Of a stretch of 64,000 nucleotides of DNA, positions 21,051 through 32,371 are shown one piece after another. The DNA is from Melieria omissa (taxonomy: Eukaryota; Arthropoda; Insecta; Diptera; Ulidiidae). Below the pieces are notes generated by a model that did not search any database, was not told the origin of the DNA, and saw nothing but the letters and a program-made list of their open reading frames with translations. Where the stretch lies: positions 67,400,932 to 67,464,931 of the forward strand of contig OZ020270.1 in the NCBI GenBank assembly GCA_963971225.1. The letters are read 5' to 3'. Within the stretch, counting starts at the first letter, position 1, and every line of letters starts with the position of its first letter. The position numbers and the translations under genes are program-made.

Positions 21051-21277
21051 GCTTTAGGTTCCTTTATATTAGATTGTATTACAAAGTGTTGGTGGAAAAC
21101 AGAGTCTTGATTATTAAACGTTTCATTATTGATTTGAATATTACAATTATGGAAGGTGATGAAAAGGTTTCAGCTTAAATTTAAAGTTCGTTCATCACAA
21201 GTGGTGTTAAGAAATGACTTATTACTTTTCTTAATTAATACGAGTCCAGGATTAATTTCTTCTATTTCTGTGTTTAG
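21051..21277. other. AT-rich spacer
   Basis: Sequence between the P derivative and the SINE. No feature recognised apart from the SINE's target repeat at its right edge. Confidence 0.4.
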
Positions 21278-21607
21278 CAGCCGCCGTGGCTCAGTTGGTT
21301 AGTGCGCGGTCCAGCGAGTCGCATGCAGAGCGACGCAAGATCGAATACTGCATGTAGTAACACCTAAAAAAAAAATAACGGGAAACTCGTTTTCTCTTTC
21401 GGTGGCTGTCCTCTCAGCTGGAAATGGCAAACCTCTGAGAGTAAAAATTGCCTATGAAAAAGCTCCCAACCTGCCGTTCGGAACCGGCATAAAACTGTAG
21501 GTCCCTTCCACCCGCGTACAAAATTCACACGCACAACACGGGTGGTTGCGGGAAGCTAGGCCTTAGTCTCGCGTAAGCGGGCTGTCGTGCCAATCAATTA
21601 TTATTAT
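21278..21607 (+). mobile_element. tRNA-derived SINE, copy 1, 330 bp
   Basis: Begins CAGCCGCCGTGGCTCAGTTG, with an RNA polymerase III A-box-like TGGCTCAGTTGGTTAGTGC and a B-box-like GATCGAATACTGC about 45 bp on. A conserved body follows (GGTGGCTGTCCTCTCAGCTG and so on), ending in (ATT)n. TATTTCTGTG on both sides is a likely partial target repeat. The same 330-bp element recurs at 51048-51377. It is not a functional tRNA gene: there is no cloverleaf 3' half. Confidence 0.88.
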
Positions 21608-21848
21608 TATTTCTGTGCTATTTGATTTTACGTTGATACAACTATGCTTAAAAATATATATATTGGGTTTTTTCAGTGTTTTTATGGATATGTCATTATT
21701 ATAAGAATATGCGGTGTTTTGTATAGTTACAAGTTCTTGTGTTTAGAATAGCAATGTTTCAAAATTTTTATTTGTTATCGTGGTGATTAATGTTCTTGGG
21801 ACTCTTACAATATGATTTGGTATTAATATTACAAAGATTACGTTGAAG
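21608..21848. other. AT-rich spacer
   Basis: Low-complexity AT-rich sequence; nothing recognised. Confidence 0.4.
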
Positions 21849-22537
21849 CAGTGGCGGCTTAAGGTGTTCGGGGGCCCGGGGCGGCGACGGCTGAGGGGAC
21901 CCCCACAAAACGGTGCAGAATAAGTTTGCGTACAAAACTAATAACGGGAATTTCCGGTTATGCTTTTTACTTTTCTTTTGAAAATTTGTATTCCATTCAA
22001 CAGTAAACGGACTTTCAAATTACTTTGAAACGTATATGTGCTTGAAATTTTATAGAAAGCAAAAGAAACCCAGAGAAAAAATGAAAAATAGATAAAAGGA
22101 TAATCTTACTAAATCTTTCCAAAATTGATAAAAACTTTCGTGAAATTGGGAAATCTTTTGGGAGATCAAATTCATCATTTCAAAAAGCCATCTTAAATCT
22201 CGAAAAAAACCGAAAATCTTGCTTCGTTACTACGATCTGGCCATTTTGTTTAGCTACCCGAGCAGGAGGATTAGATTGTTTTGCGATCAGTGCATCATAA
22301 CACTACTTGACAAACAATGGGCCAATCGCGTACACTAAAAATAAAAGTGTTTTCTAGACTAACTTTTGCCGCTGAACACGAAACTGAAAATCAAAACATT
22401 TTTTAAGAAGCGTTTTCGAAAAATTTTTGAAAAACGATTTGTTTTTCTGTTGTTTCAATTATGAGCACATATCTCCTAAAAGAATTATCCGATTAACACG
22501 AGCTGTCCGATTATCACGAGCTTTCAGAAGATAATAC

Positions 22538-23010
22538 TGTAACGATAAGACAGTCTGTCGCTGTGCAAAGCATCCCTGTCGCTACGCGCCATGCTATAAT
22601 TCAATCTGGCAACGACGGCCGCGATAATAAGGGGAACTTTTAGTCCAACCTGGCAATGATGGCAACTTTTAGTCCAACCTGGCAATGATGGCAACTTTTA
22701 ATCCAACCTGGCAATGATGGTCGCGATCATCATGGAAACTTGTAGTCCACTCCGGAATGTGCGAGAACGATCTGCGCGATGGCCGGACAGGTATAAAAGG
22801 CAGCCGGGTGCGGCGCAGCGAGTCAGTCTGATTAGTGAAGGTGCCATACGGAGTAATTGAGCAAGTACTGAAGTGTAACGATAGTGAAGTGTAAAATAAA
22901 GGATTGTTGGTTTAGTTTATTAACTGCGTTTGTGAAACTGAGTGTGTTTTATTTCCAAATTACGCAATCCAGAGATACGTAACAGCCCACTAGAACTAGT
23001 ATTCGTAACA
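22538..23010 (+). repeat. 5' LTR of Gypsy element
   Basis: 473 bp, starts TGTAACGATAAGACAG and ends TATTCGTAACA. It contains three tandem 29-bp units (AACTTTTAGTCCAACCTGG...) at about 22635-22721, a TATA box GTATAAAAGG at 22791, and AATAAA near 22896. The tandem units upstream of the TATA box are a plausible promoter-strength element. Confidence 0.93.
22791..22800 (+). promoter_or_regulatory. LTR TATA box
   Basis: GTATAAAAGG, about 100 bp upstream of the polyadenylation-type AATAAA in the same LTR; the same box is at about 28328 in the 3' LTR. Confidence 0.7.
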
Positions 23011-23011
23011 T

Positions 23012-23032
23012 TTGGTGTCAGAAGTGGGATTG
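23012..23032 (+). promoter_or_regulatory. tRNA primer-binding site
   Basis: TGGTGTCAGAAGTGGGATT begins one or two bases after the LTR. It has the TGG start complementary to a tRNA CCA end, and from memory of tRNA 3' ends it best fits tRNA-Leu. The tRNA identity is inference. Confidence 0.7.
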
Positions 23033-23084
23033 TGGAAAATTGAAAATAAACAAGAAAAAACTAAATAAATAAAATTATAAAAGC

Positions 23085-24573
23085 ATGGACATGGTTAAAC
23101 TCGAGCTGTTGAAGGTGGACCAGCTGAAGAAGGAGCTGGCTGCCGACTGCTGGCGGTAAAGTGGAGTTGCAGCTGCGCTTGCGAGAGGCGTGTGAGGCAC
23201 GAGGCATCGATTGGGCTGCGCACGAGTTCGGAACGCAGGAGCTAGAGGCGTCGGCCAAAGTGGAGGAATCGCCTGCGGGTGCGGCGTCGATGCAAAGTAC
23301 GGCTGCAGCGGCTGCACCAATACAAGGAATGGACATGAGCCAGCTTATGGTTGCAATGAGAGGCATGTTTGAGGAAACTTCTGCGAAAATCGAGAATGTC
23401 AAAGGCATGTTCGAGACTTCCAATCGTGAAATTTCGGCGCAAATTGCAGCGAAACTGAAAACTACGAACCGGGAAATGTCAGCAAAATTGGAAAATGCAA
23501 ATCGGGAGTTGTCCAGCAAGCTTCAGGAAAATTCTGCGCGCTTGGAGCAGAAGGTGGAGGAAATCTCAGACAGGATTAATGGGAAAGTCGAGCACCTGTA
23601 GTCGCGGGTAGAGCACTTGGATAAGCGAGTCGACAACCTGGATGATTCCCTGACCAAACGAGTTGGCGACCTGGATGATTCCCTGAACAAACGTGTTGAT
23701 GATCTTGATGATTCCCTGAACAAACGAGTTGATAGTCTGGAAGATTCGATGAACAGAAAGATGGACGAGCGGCATAGGGAGGTACACCCGCGAGAATGGT
23801 TGCCGCCGGTTCCGGAAAATGTTGCCATCCGAGCAGAAGTGCCTACTTATGATGGGACTACGCCGTTCGATACCTTCAAGCTACAATTCGACCTGGCTGC
23901 TCTGGAAAATCAGTGGACCGATGTAAGGAAAGGTCGGAGATTGGCGCTGGCTCTTAAAGGTGCTGCGGCTGAGGTAATAAAATCAGTTCCAGAATGTTTA
24001 CGAAGTGAGTACGAGACCGTCACAAGGGCGCTGGCAGCCAAATACAGCGACGAGCACAACAGAACGCTGTACTACTGTGAGCTGAAGAATCGCAGGCAAA
24101 GGGCCAACGAGGCGCTGGAGCCATATGCAGCAAACATTGAGCGGCTCGTACAGCTGTGCTACCCGTCCTTCGGCGCTGATGATCTCGAGAGGATGAAGAT
24201 TGAGTCGTTCATTGAAGGTCTTCATGATCCCGAGACACGTCGCAGTGCGTTGATGATGGGCAAGCCGACATTTAGGGAGACGGTGACCAGCGCGATGACA
24301 TATGAGGCGACATGGATTGGGAGCACTCGGTATGCACCTGCAAGGATACGCCAGATCCAGCCAGACAACGAGATTACGATGCAGGCCATAAGCTCTGAGC
24401 CACCGGACAGGCCACGGGTGGTCTCCTCTAAAGTTGTTTGCTGGGCCACATATCACGAGACTGCCGCCAACGAAAGAGGCGTTCCCGTTCTCGATCGCAA
24501 TCGCCGGAAGCGAGGAATACTGACAATCGAGGCTCAGCCAACAAGCGCAGGGCTGAGGACGAGGAGCCGTTAA
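23085..24573 (+). pseudogene. Gypsy gag (capsid) with coiled-coil repeats, broken
   Basis: ATG at 23085 (MDMVKLELLKVDQLKKELA). A deletion near 23145 changes frame compared with the second copy at 63981. The product is rich in alanine and glutamate, with a long coiled coil; 23640-23770 has 11-residue repeats of the LDDSLNKRVDD type. An in-frame TAG lies at 23599. A capsid-like domain follows (VPTYDGTTPFDTFKLQFD, then LCYPSFGADDLERMKIESF). The CCHC knuckle seen intact in copy 2 (CWRCGKRGHISRDC) is destroyed here by a small deletion near 24443, and a stop follows at 24571. Confidence 0.88.
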
Positions 24574-24599
24574 ACTAAAACGGGTCAGCCCAAAGGGGC

Positions 24600-27500
24600 G
24601 TGAGCTGATCCCCACCAGCTGCCGCCCCACCATCCTTGTCTCACAGCTGAAACGACAGCCCAGCAGCTTGACAATTGAAGGGAGGATAGATGGAAAGTTG
24701 TTCGTGTTGACATTGGATACTGGAGCGTCATATTCGATCATAAAAAGGAAGCTGCTGAAGAACTGGGAACCGCTGTATGGCATACAGCTGAGGACTGCAA
24801 CTGGCGAGCGCGCGCCGGTAAGAGGGAAAGTTACAAAAACGATTGCTATCGGCACCAGCAGCCTGGAACATGAGTTCATCCTCGCGGATATAATGGACGA
24901 CGTGATTATCGGCGTGGATTTCATGATTAGGCACGGTTTTACGCTGGACCTGAAGGAAAATGTGCTGAGATATGCCAACGTTGAATTCCCGCAGCACACC
25001 GGTTATGAGCGAAGCGTGGCGGTAAGGAAGGTTGTATCGTGTCAACACAGGAGGATACCAGCGAATTCTGAGGCGATTGTGTGGGCAAAGGTGGACGAGG
25101 ACGATGGGACGAGTCGGCTGTGGGTAGTAGAAGCACCGAAACAAGGACACGACAACATCATCATCGGATGTACATTAGTGGAACCTAAAAACGGCAGAAT
25201 ACCAGTCAGAATACTGAACCCCCTGAATGCACCCAGATACGTCGGGAAAGATGAGGTAATTGGCGAGTGTAAGGCAGCTGTAGCAGTGGTCAATTGTGAG
25301 AGTAGCCCACCTGGAGGTAATAAGAAGAGCGGTTTTAACATGGACGCCATACCGCAGGAGAACCAGTGGATAAGCGAGTTGACGGCCAAGCAGAAACAGA
25401 AGGCGAGGTCACTCCTGCAGCACTATGGGTCAATATTTGCGACAGAAGCAGGCGGAAGAACAGCCATATTGAAGCACAACATCGACACCGGAAGTGCAAA
25501 ACCGATTCGCCAACCGCCAAGACGAGTTCCTCTGGCCAAGAGGGAGGAGGTCACAAATTTGATCGAGAACATGCGGAAAGAAAAGGTCATAGAGCCTTCT
25601 TCGGGCCCCTGGTGCTCGCCGGTCGTGCTAGTGAAGAAAGAGGATGGCAGTACCCGATTTTGTGTGGACTATCGAAAGCTCAATGACGTGACCAAGAAGG
25701 ACAGCTATCCACTACCTCGTATCGATGACACCCTGGACGCACTGTCAGCCACACAGTGGTTTTCCACACTCGATTTACGCAGCGGCTATTGGCAGGTGGA
25801 GCTTGCAGACAAGGACAAGGAAAAAACGGCTTTCAGTGTTGGCGATGGTTTGTGGCAGTTCACCGTCATGCCGTTTGGACTCTGCAACGCACCAGCAACA
25901 TTCGAGCGGCTAATGGAACGCGTGCTGAAAGGGCTGCATTGGCGGACGTGTCTGGTATACCTCGACGACATAATCGTGATGGCCAAAAGCTTCGACAACC
26001 ACCTGGAAAAGCTGAAGGAGGTATTTGAGCGAATACAGAAAGCCGGCCTTAAACTCAACCCAAAGAAGTGCTCGCTGTTTCAAAAAGAGGTCAAATATCT
26101 GGGTCATACGGTTTCCGCTCGCGGAGTACATACGGACGAAGGCAAGATCACGGCGGTGAAGGAGTGGCCCCGACCACGCAATCTACACGAACTCCGCAGT
26201 TTCCTGGGCCTGTGCACATACTACCGCCGATTTGTTCCGGGATTCGCGAACATAGCCAGCAGCTTGCACAAACTGACGAAAAAGAACCAAGCTTTCGAGT
26301 GGAACGAGGAGCAGGAACAGGCTTTTGCACGTCTGAAGGAAAAACTGTGCAGTGCTCCAATTCTGGCCTTCCCCGTGCCTGGGGAGATGTTTGTGCTGGA
26401 TACAGATGCAAGCGGAAATAGTATTGGCGGTGTGCTATCACAGATAATAGACGGCTAGGAACAAGTGATACAGTAGGGTTCTATCGAAACCGGAACGCAA
26501 CTAATGTGTGACACGGAGATAACTGCTGGCGGTATTGGACTGCGTAAAACACTTCCACAAATATCTGTATGGACAAAGGTTTCGCCTGCGCACAGATCAT
26601 GCGGCATTGAGATGGCTCCTGAACTTTAAAGACCCTGAAGGGCAATTGGCGCGGTGGATCGAGCGACTGCAGAGCTACGACTACACGATAGAGCATCGCA
26701 AAGGCAGTAGCCATGGAAATGCCGATGCCTTGTCCCGCCGTCCGTGCAAAGTCGAATGCAGGCAGTGCTCGCGAGCCGAAAGCAAAGAACAGATAGTGCA
26801 CGTCCGGTTGGTCAGCGTCATGCCAGAGAAGAGTGGTCTGCGGAGAGGCTACGAAAAGACCAGCGTGAGGATGCGGATCTTGCAAAAATCGTCGAAGGCA
26901 AGTAGCAAGGCGCACGTCCAGACTGGCAGGAGATGGCTGGTGAAAGCCCGATCGCTAAGGCTTACTGGGCACAGTCGAAAAGTTTGCGGCTGAAAGAAGG
27001 ATGCCTGTACCGCGAGTGGGAGAGCACGGATGGTCGGACCAGCAACTCCCTAATTGTAGTGCCGAAATGCAGAAACAACGAGGTCATTGAGGCATACCAT
27101 AACGACTCCAGTGGAGGGCACCTGGGCATCACCAAAACCGTCGCCAAAATAAAAAGACGATTCTACTGGGTAGGATGCCAGGAGTCTGTAGCCGAGTGGA
27201 TTAAGAGCTGCGACCGATGTTCAGCCGCGAAAGGGCCGACAAGAAAATCTCGAGGTCGCATTCAGCAGTACAACGTGGGAGCGCCCTTCGAGCGGATTTC
27301 TATGGACGTCGCCGGCCCATTCCCAACTAGCACTCAAGGCAACAAGTATGTGCTGATGGTAATGGATTACTTCAGCAACTCAAATCAAGGCCGGAATTTC
27401 GAGTCTGCGGTATTCAGGGAAGTGTGTGAGCTGCTGGGGATGAAGAAAACGCGTACCACTCCTTTGCACCCACAGTCCGACGGCATGGTGGAACGCTTTA

Positions 27501-28063
27501 ACCGAACACTGGAGGAATACCTGCGGAAAGTGGTAGGCAGGAATCAAAAGGATTGGGACACGCATATCCCCCTGTTCCTGATGGCGTAAAGGTCAGCCCC
27601 GCACGACACGACATCACTCACTCCAGCCCGAGCAGTGTTCGGCACAGAGTTGCGGTTACCCGCTGACTTGAAGTTCGGGGTAGTCAGCACCACGGGAGGC
27701 GCTAAGACGGACTACGTGGTCAATAAGCGGGCGGAACTGGAGGAAATTCACCAGTTTATAAGGAGCCGCACCAAACTGGTCAGCGATAAGGCGAAAGCCA
27801 GATATGATCTACGGGCCAACTCAGCAGGGTTCCAAGAAGGCGATATGGTAATGCTCTACAACCCGCAGCGGAGGAAAGGTTCGTCTCCGAAACTTCAAGC
27901 GTCATGGGAAGGACCTTATAAAGTCGTGACTAGAATAAACGACGTGGTATACAGGATTCAACGTTGCAGCAATAAAGGCGCTAAGCTGAAGGTAGCCCAT
28001 TTGGAGCGCCTGGCGCCTTATCACAGCGGAACCTCGGCACTTGTTCGGGACGAACAAGTCTAA
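24600..28063 (+). pseudogene. Gypsy pol polyprotein (protease, RT, RNase H, integrase), broken
   Basis: The protease has LTLDTGASYSII (24712). RT has FCVDYRKLNDVT and the catalytic YLDDIIV (about 25960). RNase H opens with FVLDTDASGNSIGG but is cut by TAG at 26456 and a frameshift; it resumes at 26535 with RLRTDHAALRWLL. Integrase has the zinc-binding HLGITKTVAK...CDRCSAAKGP and a core start MDVAGPFP. The second core block reads NSNQGRNFE, with Asn where the family has Asp, next to an apparent in-frame loss of about 30 residues. A TAA at 27587 precedes the C-terminal GPYKVVTR region, which ends at 28063. Clearly non-functional. Confidence 0.9.
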
Positions 28064-28074
28064 GTGGTGGGCAG

Positions 28075-28548
28075 TGTAACGATAAGACAATCTGTCGCTG
28101 TGCAAAGCATCCCTGTCGCTACGCGCCATGCTATAATTCAATCTGGCAACGTCGGCCGCGATAATAAGGGGAACTTTTAGTCCAACCTGGCAATGATGAC
28201 AACTTTTAGTCCAACCTGGCAATGATGGCAACTTTTAGTCCAACCTGGTAATGATGGTCGCGATCATCATGGAAACCTTTAGTCCCCTCCGGAATGTGCG
28301 AGAACGATCTGCGCGATGGCCGGACAGGTATAAAAGGCAGCCGGGTGCGGCGCAGCAGTCAGTCTGATTTTGACTAGTGAAGGTGCCACACGGAGTAATT
28401 AAGCAAATAATTAAGTATAAAGACAGTGAAGTGTAAAAGTGTGAAATAAAGTGATTGTTGACTGCGTTTAGATAGTTAAAGTTGTTTGATTTTCAAATTG
28501 CACAATCCAGTGATACGCAACAGCCCACTCGACCTAGTATTCGTAACA
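28075..28548 (+). repeat. 3' LTR of Gypsy element
   Basis: 474 bp, TGTAACGATAAGACAATC...ATTCGTAACA. Like the 5' LTR it has three 29-bp units (about 28172-28258) and a TATA box near 28328. A few substitutions and small indels distinguish the two LTRs, so the insertion is not brand new. Confidence 0.93.
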
Positions 28549-28899
28549 ATATTTTGGATTTCAGTCTGTAGATTCACACATCTAAATTTTATTCTATTTC
28601 AAAGTTCTTGTCTAGAAAACACTTTTATTTTTTGGTGAATTTTTCGTGTCGAGTAGTGTAATCTACTTCAGAAATGTACAGAAATCTATACTTCTATACT
28701 ATTATATAAAAACAAGTGTGACGTTTTTTGAGCCACAACCAGGCAAAAACCACTGAACCGATTCAGATGAAATAAGCAGCAAACATTTTTTATCTGGGGG
28801 AATGGGACATAGGCTATATGAGAATGACCACTCTCTCTTCTTACGCACACTATGGCAACAAAACTGATCTATGGTATGCTTTTGTAAGGCAATATAGGT

Positions 28900-29800
28900 A
28901 TCAAACGATTCAGCGTGTCATTGTGGCAAACATAGGCTATAATATAATCGGCCACGCCCACTTTCCGCGCCCACTAAACTAACAAAAAGAAGCTACGGTA
29001 CATGTCAGTAAATCAGTATTAACCCTGCTGTCATAACGTTATTTTTTACCCCTGAAATCATAACGATACGTCTGGGAGACGTATACAAATTTACGATCTT
29101 AAACCGATATTTAAAGGTACGATATCAACAAATATTTCACTTACATCAGACATATGTATATTTTTCTGTAAAATAAAAGTCATAGTTGCTAATTATATAA
29201 CTGAGATAACTGACAATTTAAATTTGCTGTGAGAACAATTGTGGAAGAGAGCGCAAAACGTAAAAAGAGCATATGTCTCGCAGACGTACGTTATGACAGT
29301 AGGGTTAATATCAAATAATTCCGTGTTTCATTGATGCTAACATAGGATACATCAGATTGACCACGCCTACCTCATATGCTTTTTCGCCACGCCCACTACT
29401 ACCATTCAGCGTGTCATTGTGACAAACATAGGCTATAATATAATCGGCCACGCCCACTTTCCGCGCCCACTAAACTAACAAAACGAAGCTACGGTACATG
29501 TCGGTAAATCAGTATTAATATCAAATGATTTCGTGTTTCATTGATGTTAACATAGGATATATAAGATTGTCAACGCCCACCTGATATGCCTTTTCGCCAC
29601 GCCCACTATAATAACAAATCAGCCATGGTATATTTGTCATAGCATTATGGGTATAAGACGATTAAGCGTGTCATTGCGGCAAACATAGGCTGTAATATAA
29701 TCGGCCACACCCACTTTCCGCGCCCACTAAACTAACAAAACAAAGCTACGGTACTTGTCTGAAAATTAATGTTGATGTAAAATAATTCTATGTTCCATAG
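28900..29800 (+). repeat. Tandem subrepeats of the Helitron, about 210-260 bp per unit
   Basis: Blocks starting CAGCGTGTCATTGTGGCAAAC and containing GGCTATAATATAATCGGCCAC and CTTTCCGCGCCCACTAAACT recur near 28910, 29404 and 29662. A diverged copy leads up to 29900. Unit one is lengthened by the MITE at 29023. Confidence 0.8.
29023..29304. mobile_element. TTAA-target MITE, 282 bp
   Basis: Ends CCCTGCTGTCATAACGT and, inverted, ACGTTATGACAGTAGGG, flanked by TTAA (29019-29022, 29305-29308). The neighbouring Helitron subrepeat reads CAGTATTAATATC at 29511-29523, an in-window empty site. Inner short repeats GTCTGGGAGACGTA and CTCGCAGACGTA. Confidence 0.9.
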
Positions 29801-29804
29801 CGGT

Positions 29805-30600
29805 AAACATAAGCTATATAAGATTGACCACGCCTACCTTTTACGCCTTCCTGCAATGCCCATTATGATGACAGAAATAAACTGTGGTATATTTGTGCAA
29901 AACAATATGAATATAAAAACATTTTGTCATTGCAGCAGGGGCGTAGCCAAGGGGGGGTTTTGGGTGTCAGAACCCCCCCATAGCCTATAATTTGTCAACA
30001 TTTTCAATCAATATGCATCGTATGTACGTTCCCACATTAACAAAAATCTCTTTTCATCTGTAAACATTTAAAAGAATAATAACAAAAAAGTTTGTTTCCC
30101 AAACTAATTTGTTTTTTTAATAGTCGCGCTTACGCTCAATACAGCGATTTGTATGATTTAAAAACATGTCTAAAGAGTAGCTTAGTTCGTCCACCAAAAT
30201 GTCCTTCAGGATGTCGGTACAAGCCTTTTGGATGGTTTCTACGTTCTCAAAACGCTATTTTTCATCGGCAAATGCATTTTTTGGAAAGGTGAAAGTCGCA
30301 CGGTGCCGCATCAGGTAAAAACGAGGAGTGGTTGATGGTTAAAATTCGAGTTTTAGTAAACAAAAAAACAACCAAAACAAGTGTCGATAGATGAGATGGC
30401 CCAATGTTCAATTAAAATGCAATAAATTTATGCTATTGATATGCCTAACCTTCGCCTTACCAAAAATTTTTGTATGCGTCGTTTACCAATGTCGTTCACT
30501 CGGATGACCCCAGGCACTTCCGCCGGTATTTTCAGTAAAACTAACAATAAATATACAGTAATATATAAATTGTTGGTCCCAAGACACTAAAACTCAAAAA
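29805..30600. other. Helitron interior, no gene
   Basis: AT-rich sequence with one G-rich block at 29938 (CAGGGGCGTAGCCAAGGGGG) that looks like a single hAT-type terminus without a partner nearby. No reading frame with recognisable homology. Confidence 0.4.
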
Positions 30601-30764
30601 CTACCAGGTGTACAAGCTTAAATCCGCTGTTTGCTCGTAGATGGTTAGTGAGCATATTGAGCTATGATCTACTTTGCATCCTTTTTTTTATGAGTTTCTT
30701 TACATCAATTAGTGCACATCATCAGTGATTTCATACAACAACATACATTTTTCCTCGTATAATC

Positions 30765-31002
30765 ATGTCTAGAAATCTGCTGCTGAATCGCATCGAATGC
30801 TTGTGGAGGCCTATGGTGACAGTGCGCTATCGGAAACCACTTGCAGAGACTGGTCTCGTCGGTTCAAAGAAAGCCATTTTGACTTGAGTGACAAGAAGCG
30901 TGAAAATAGACCCAGAAAAGTTGAGAACCATGATTTGCAGGCTCCTTTGGATGAGGACGACACCCAATCGCAAGAAATGCTTGCCGAACAGTTAGGTGTT
31001 AC
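30765..31002 (+). pseudogene. Mariner transposase N-terminus
   Basis: Paired-like helix-turn-helix region reading EAYGDSALSETTCRDWSRRF and then DEDDTQSQEMLAEQLGVT. The first codons from the ATG at 30765 are in another frame. The P derivative begins just after LGVT, and the catalytic domain is absent. Confidence 0.75.
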
Positions 31003-32371
31003 CAAAAAGTATGAAACATAAAGAGTGTGCATCTCATACAAGCAAAAATTTGAATGCGGGTGTTGATATCGCCACCCGTCTTCTGGATGCGGGGGGTAGA
31101 CAACAAGAGGAAACATTTGAAACGACAGCACAATGCTCTGAGCGCAAATCATAGAAACACGAATGCCGCGTCTGTGCTCACTCGTTCATTCTCGCTCAAT
31201 TGTGCGAAGAGGAGGAAGACGATGTGCTGTTGTTCTTGTTGTTGCGCTGGCGAAAAGCTGAAATTGTAAAACGATTTCTATTTTCTGGCTGGCTTTTGTT
31301 CTTCTTCTATAAGCCTGCACGGCGTCGCATATTGCTCCTGAACTCACTGCTGACTGTAGTGTGCGAAAAATCATAGAAAAGAAAATATAATATGGCTGGC
31401 ATGGCAACCTATATGATCGCTACAGGCAATTAAAAAATAATAAGTAATCAACAAAGACAATTAAATAAAAATGGAATTGGGAGGAAAAGAAAAGGTTTTT
31501 TATACCCCGTAATAATTTTCCGTCTCGTTCTTTGGAACTTTTCTTACGGCCCACATATAATGCTTGTTTAAAAGAACTAAAATAAGAACATCTAATATTG
31601 TAAATTTATGATCACATCATTCGCCATGGAATCATTCAGGTGTAGAACATTTAAACTATTTTTAAACGTAGGCATGCCGTAATACAATTTTCTTATGACA
31701 AAATACTTGTCTTATTATTTCTTTATTTAGTGCTTTCGCCCTATTGAAAGTCAATAGACCTATTAAATTCTGTTTTTCCGTACGATCTTCTAACCCTCCG
31801 TTAGATTTCGATAAAAAAAACATTAAAACACGCATCTAATTATTATTAATTTCAAGTGTTTCACAAATTTTGAAGTCAATATGCCTATCAGTTCATTTTT
31901 TTTCGTAGTTTTCCCATATTCTCTAAATTGTAATCAAGCATGTGAAAATATAAACAAATAATTTTACTTCGAACTCGCCACGCAAAAATATTTGCAAACA
32001 TTTTAAATTGGGATCACCCACCAAATTTTTAAATTAATCAAAGCATTGGCCAGCAAAAAGCCATACATCACAAACATTCGATTGCTGGTGACATTGCAGC
32101 AAAATCAATCACAACACAAAAAAGCATACACACAATAAACGACAACACCAAAAACATTAGCGAATCCCGAATCATCTTCGTTGAAACGACGATGACGATG
32201 CTTTGGTTCGTTGTTTACTCTTCGCTTGCGCTTCGACGAACAAGATCGCAAACTGTTGAGCGCGAGCAAATTTCCCGCAAGCTATGCCTCCGCTCATCTC
32301 TTCCCGCCCGCATCAAGAAACACGCTTGACAAATTTTTGAAGATGCGTATTCTTTATATTCTATATTCTTT
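31003..32371 (-). mobile_element. Non-autonomous P-superfamily derivative, copy 3 (reverse orientation)
   Basis: Termini CAAAAAGTATGAAACATAAA and ATTCTATATTCTTT are diverged versions of the 3812 and 18587 ends, flanked by the 8-bp duplication GGTGTTAC (30995-31002, 32372-32379). The interior 31200-31500 is the reverse complement of 20520-20750, and 31980-32310 matches the 5' end blocks. Non-coding. Confidence 0.85.

Larger units (their letters stand above)
22538..28548 (+). mobile_element. Gypsy LTR retrotransposon, full-length but defective, 6.0 kb
   Basis: Two LTRs (22538-23010, 28075-28548) of near-identical length and sequence, TG...CA ends, a primer-binding site directly after the 5' LTR and a purine-rich GTGGTGGGCAG before the 3' LTR. 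Flanks ATAC and ATAT are a 4-bp duplication with one difference. Gene order is gag, protease, reverse transcriptase, RNase H, integrase, with no envelope gene. Multiple stops, frameshifts and small deletions make it inactive. A shorter relative lies at 61319-64000. Confidence 0.95.
22301..28658. mobile_element. MITE with 3-bp TAA target duplication (PIF/Harbinger-like), split by Gypsy
   Basis: The left end CACTACTTGACAAACAATGG and the inverted right end (CACTACTCGACACGAAAAA) continue matching through AAAATAAAAGTGTTTTCTAGAC, giving arms of about 60 bp. Flanked by TAA (22298-22300, 28659-28661). Without the Gypsy element at 22538-28548 it is only about 350 bp. Superfamily is inferred from the 3-bp duplication. 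Copy A of the Tc1 family gives an approximate empty site near 7255. Confidence 0.75.

Noticed and set aside
21278..21350. tRNA gene (A and B boxes)
   Set aside because: Part of a 330-bp SINE repeated at 51048 with poly-ATT tail; no complete cloverleaf.
23998..24999. Long minus-strand frame of 333 codons in the Gypsy gag/pol region
   Set aside because: Shadow of the plus-strand coding sequence; no family signature on the minus strand.
22538..28548. Envelope gene making this an errantivirus
   Set aside because: The pol frame ends at 28063, 11 bases before the 3' LTR, leaving no room for an envelope gene.
29938..29990. hAT element starting CAGGGGCGTAGCCAAGG
   Set aside because: Only one terminus found and no target repeat; left as a note in the Helitron interior.
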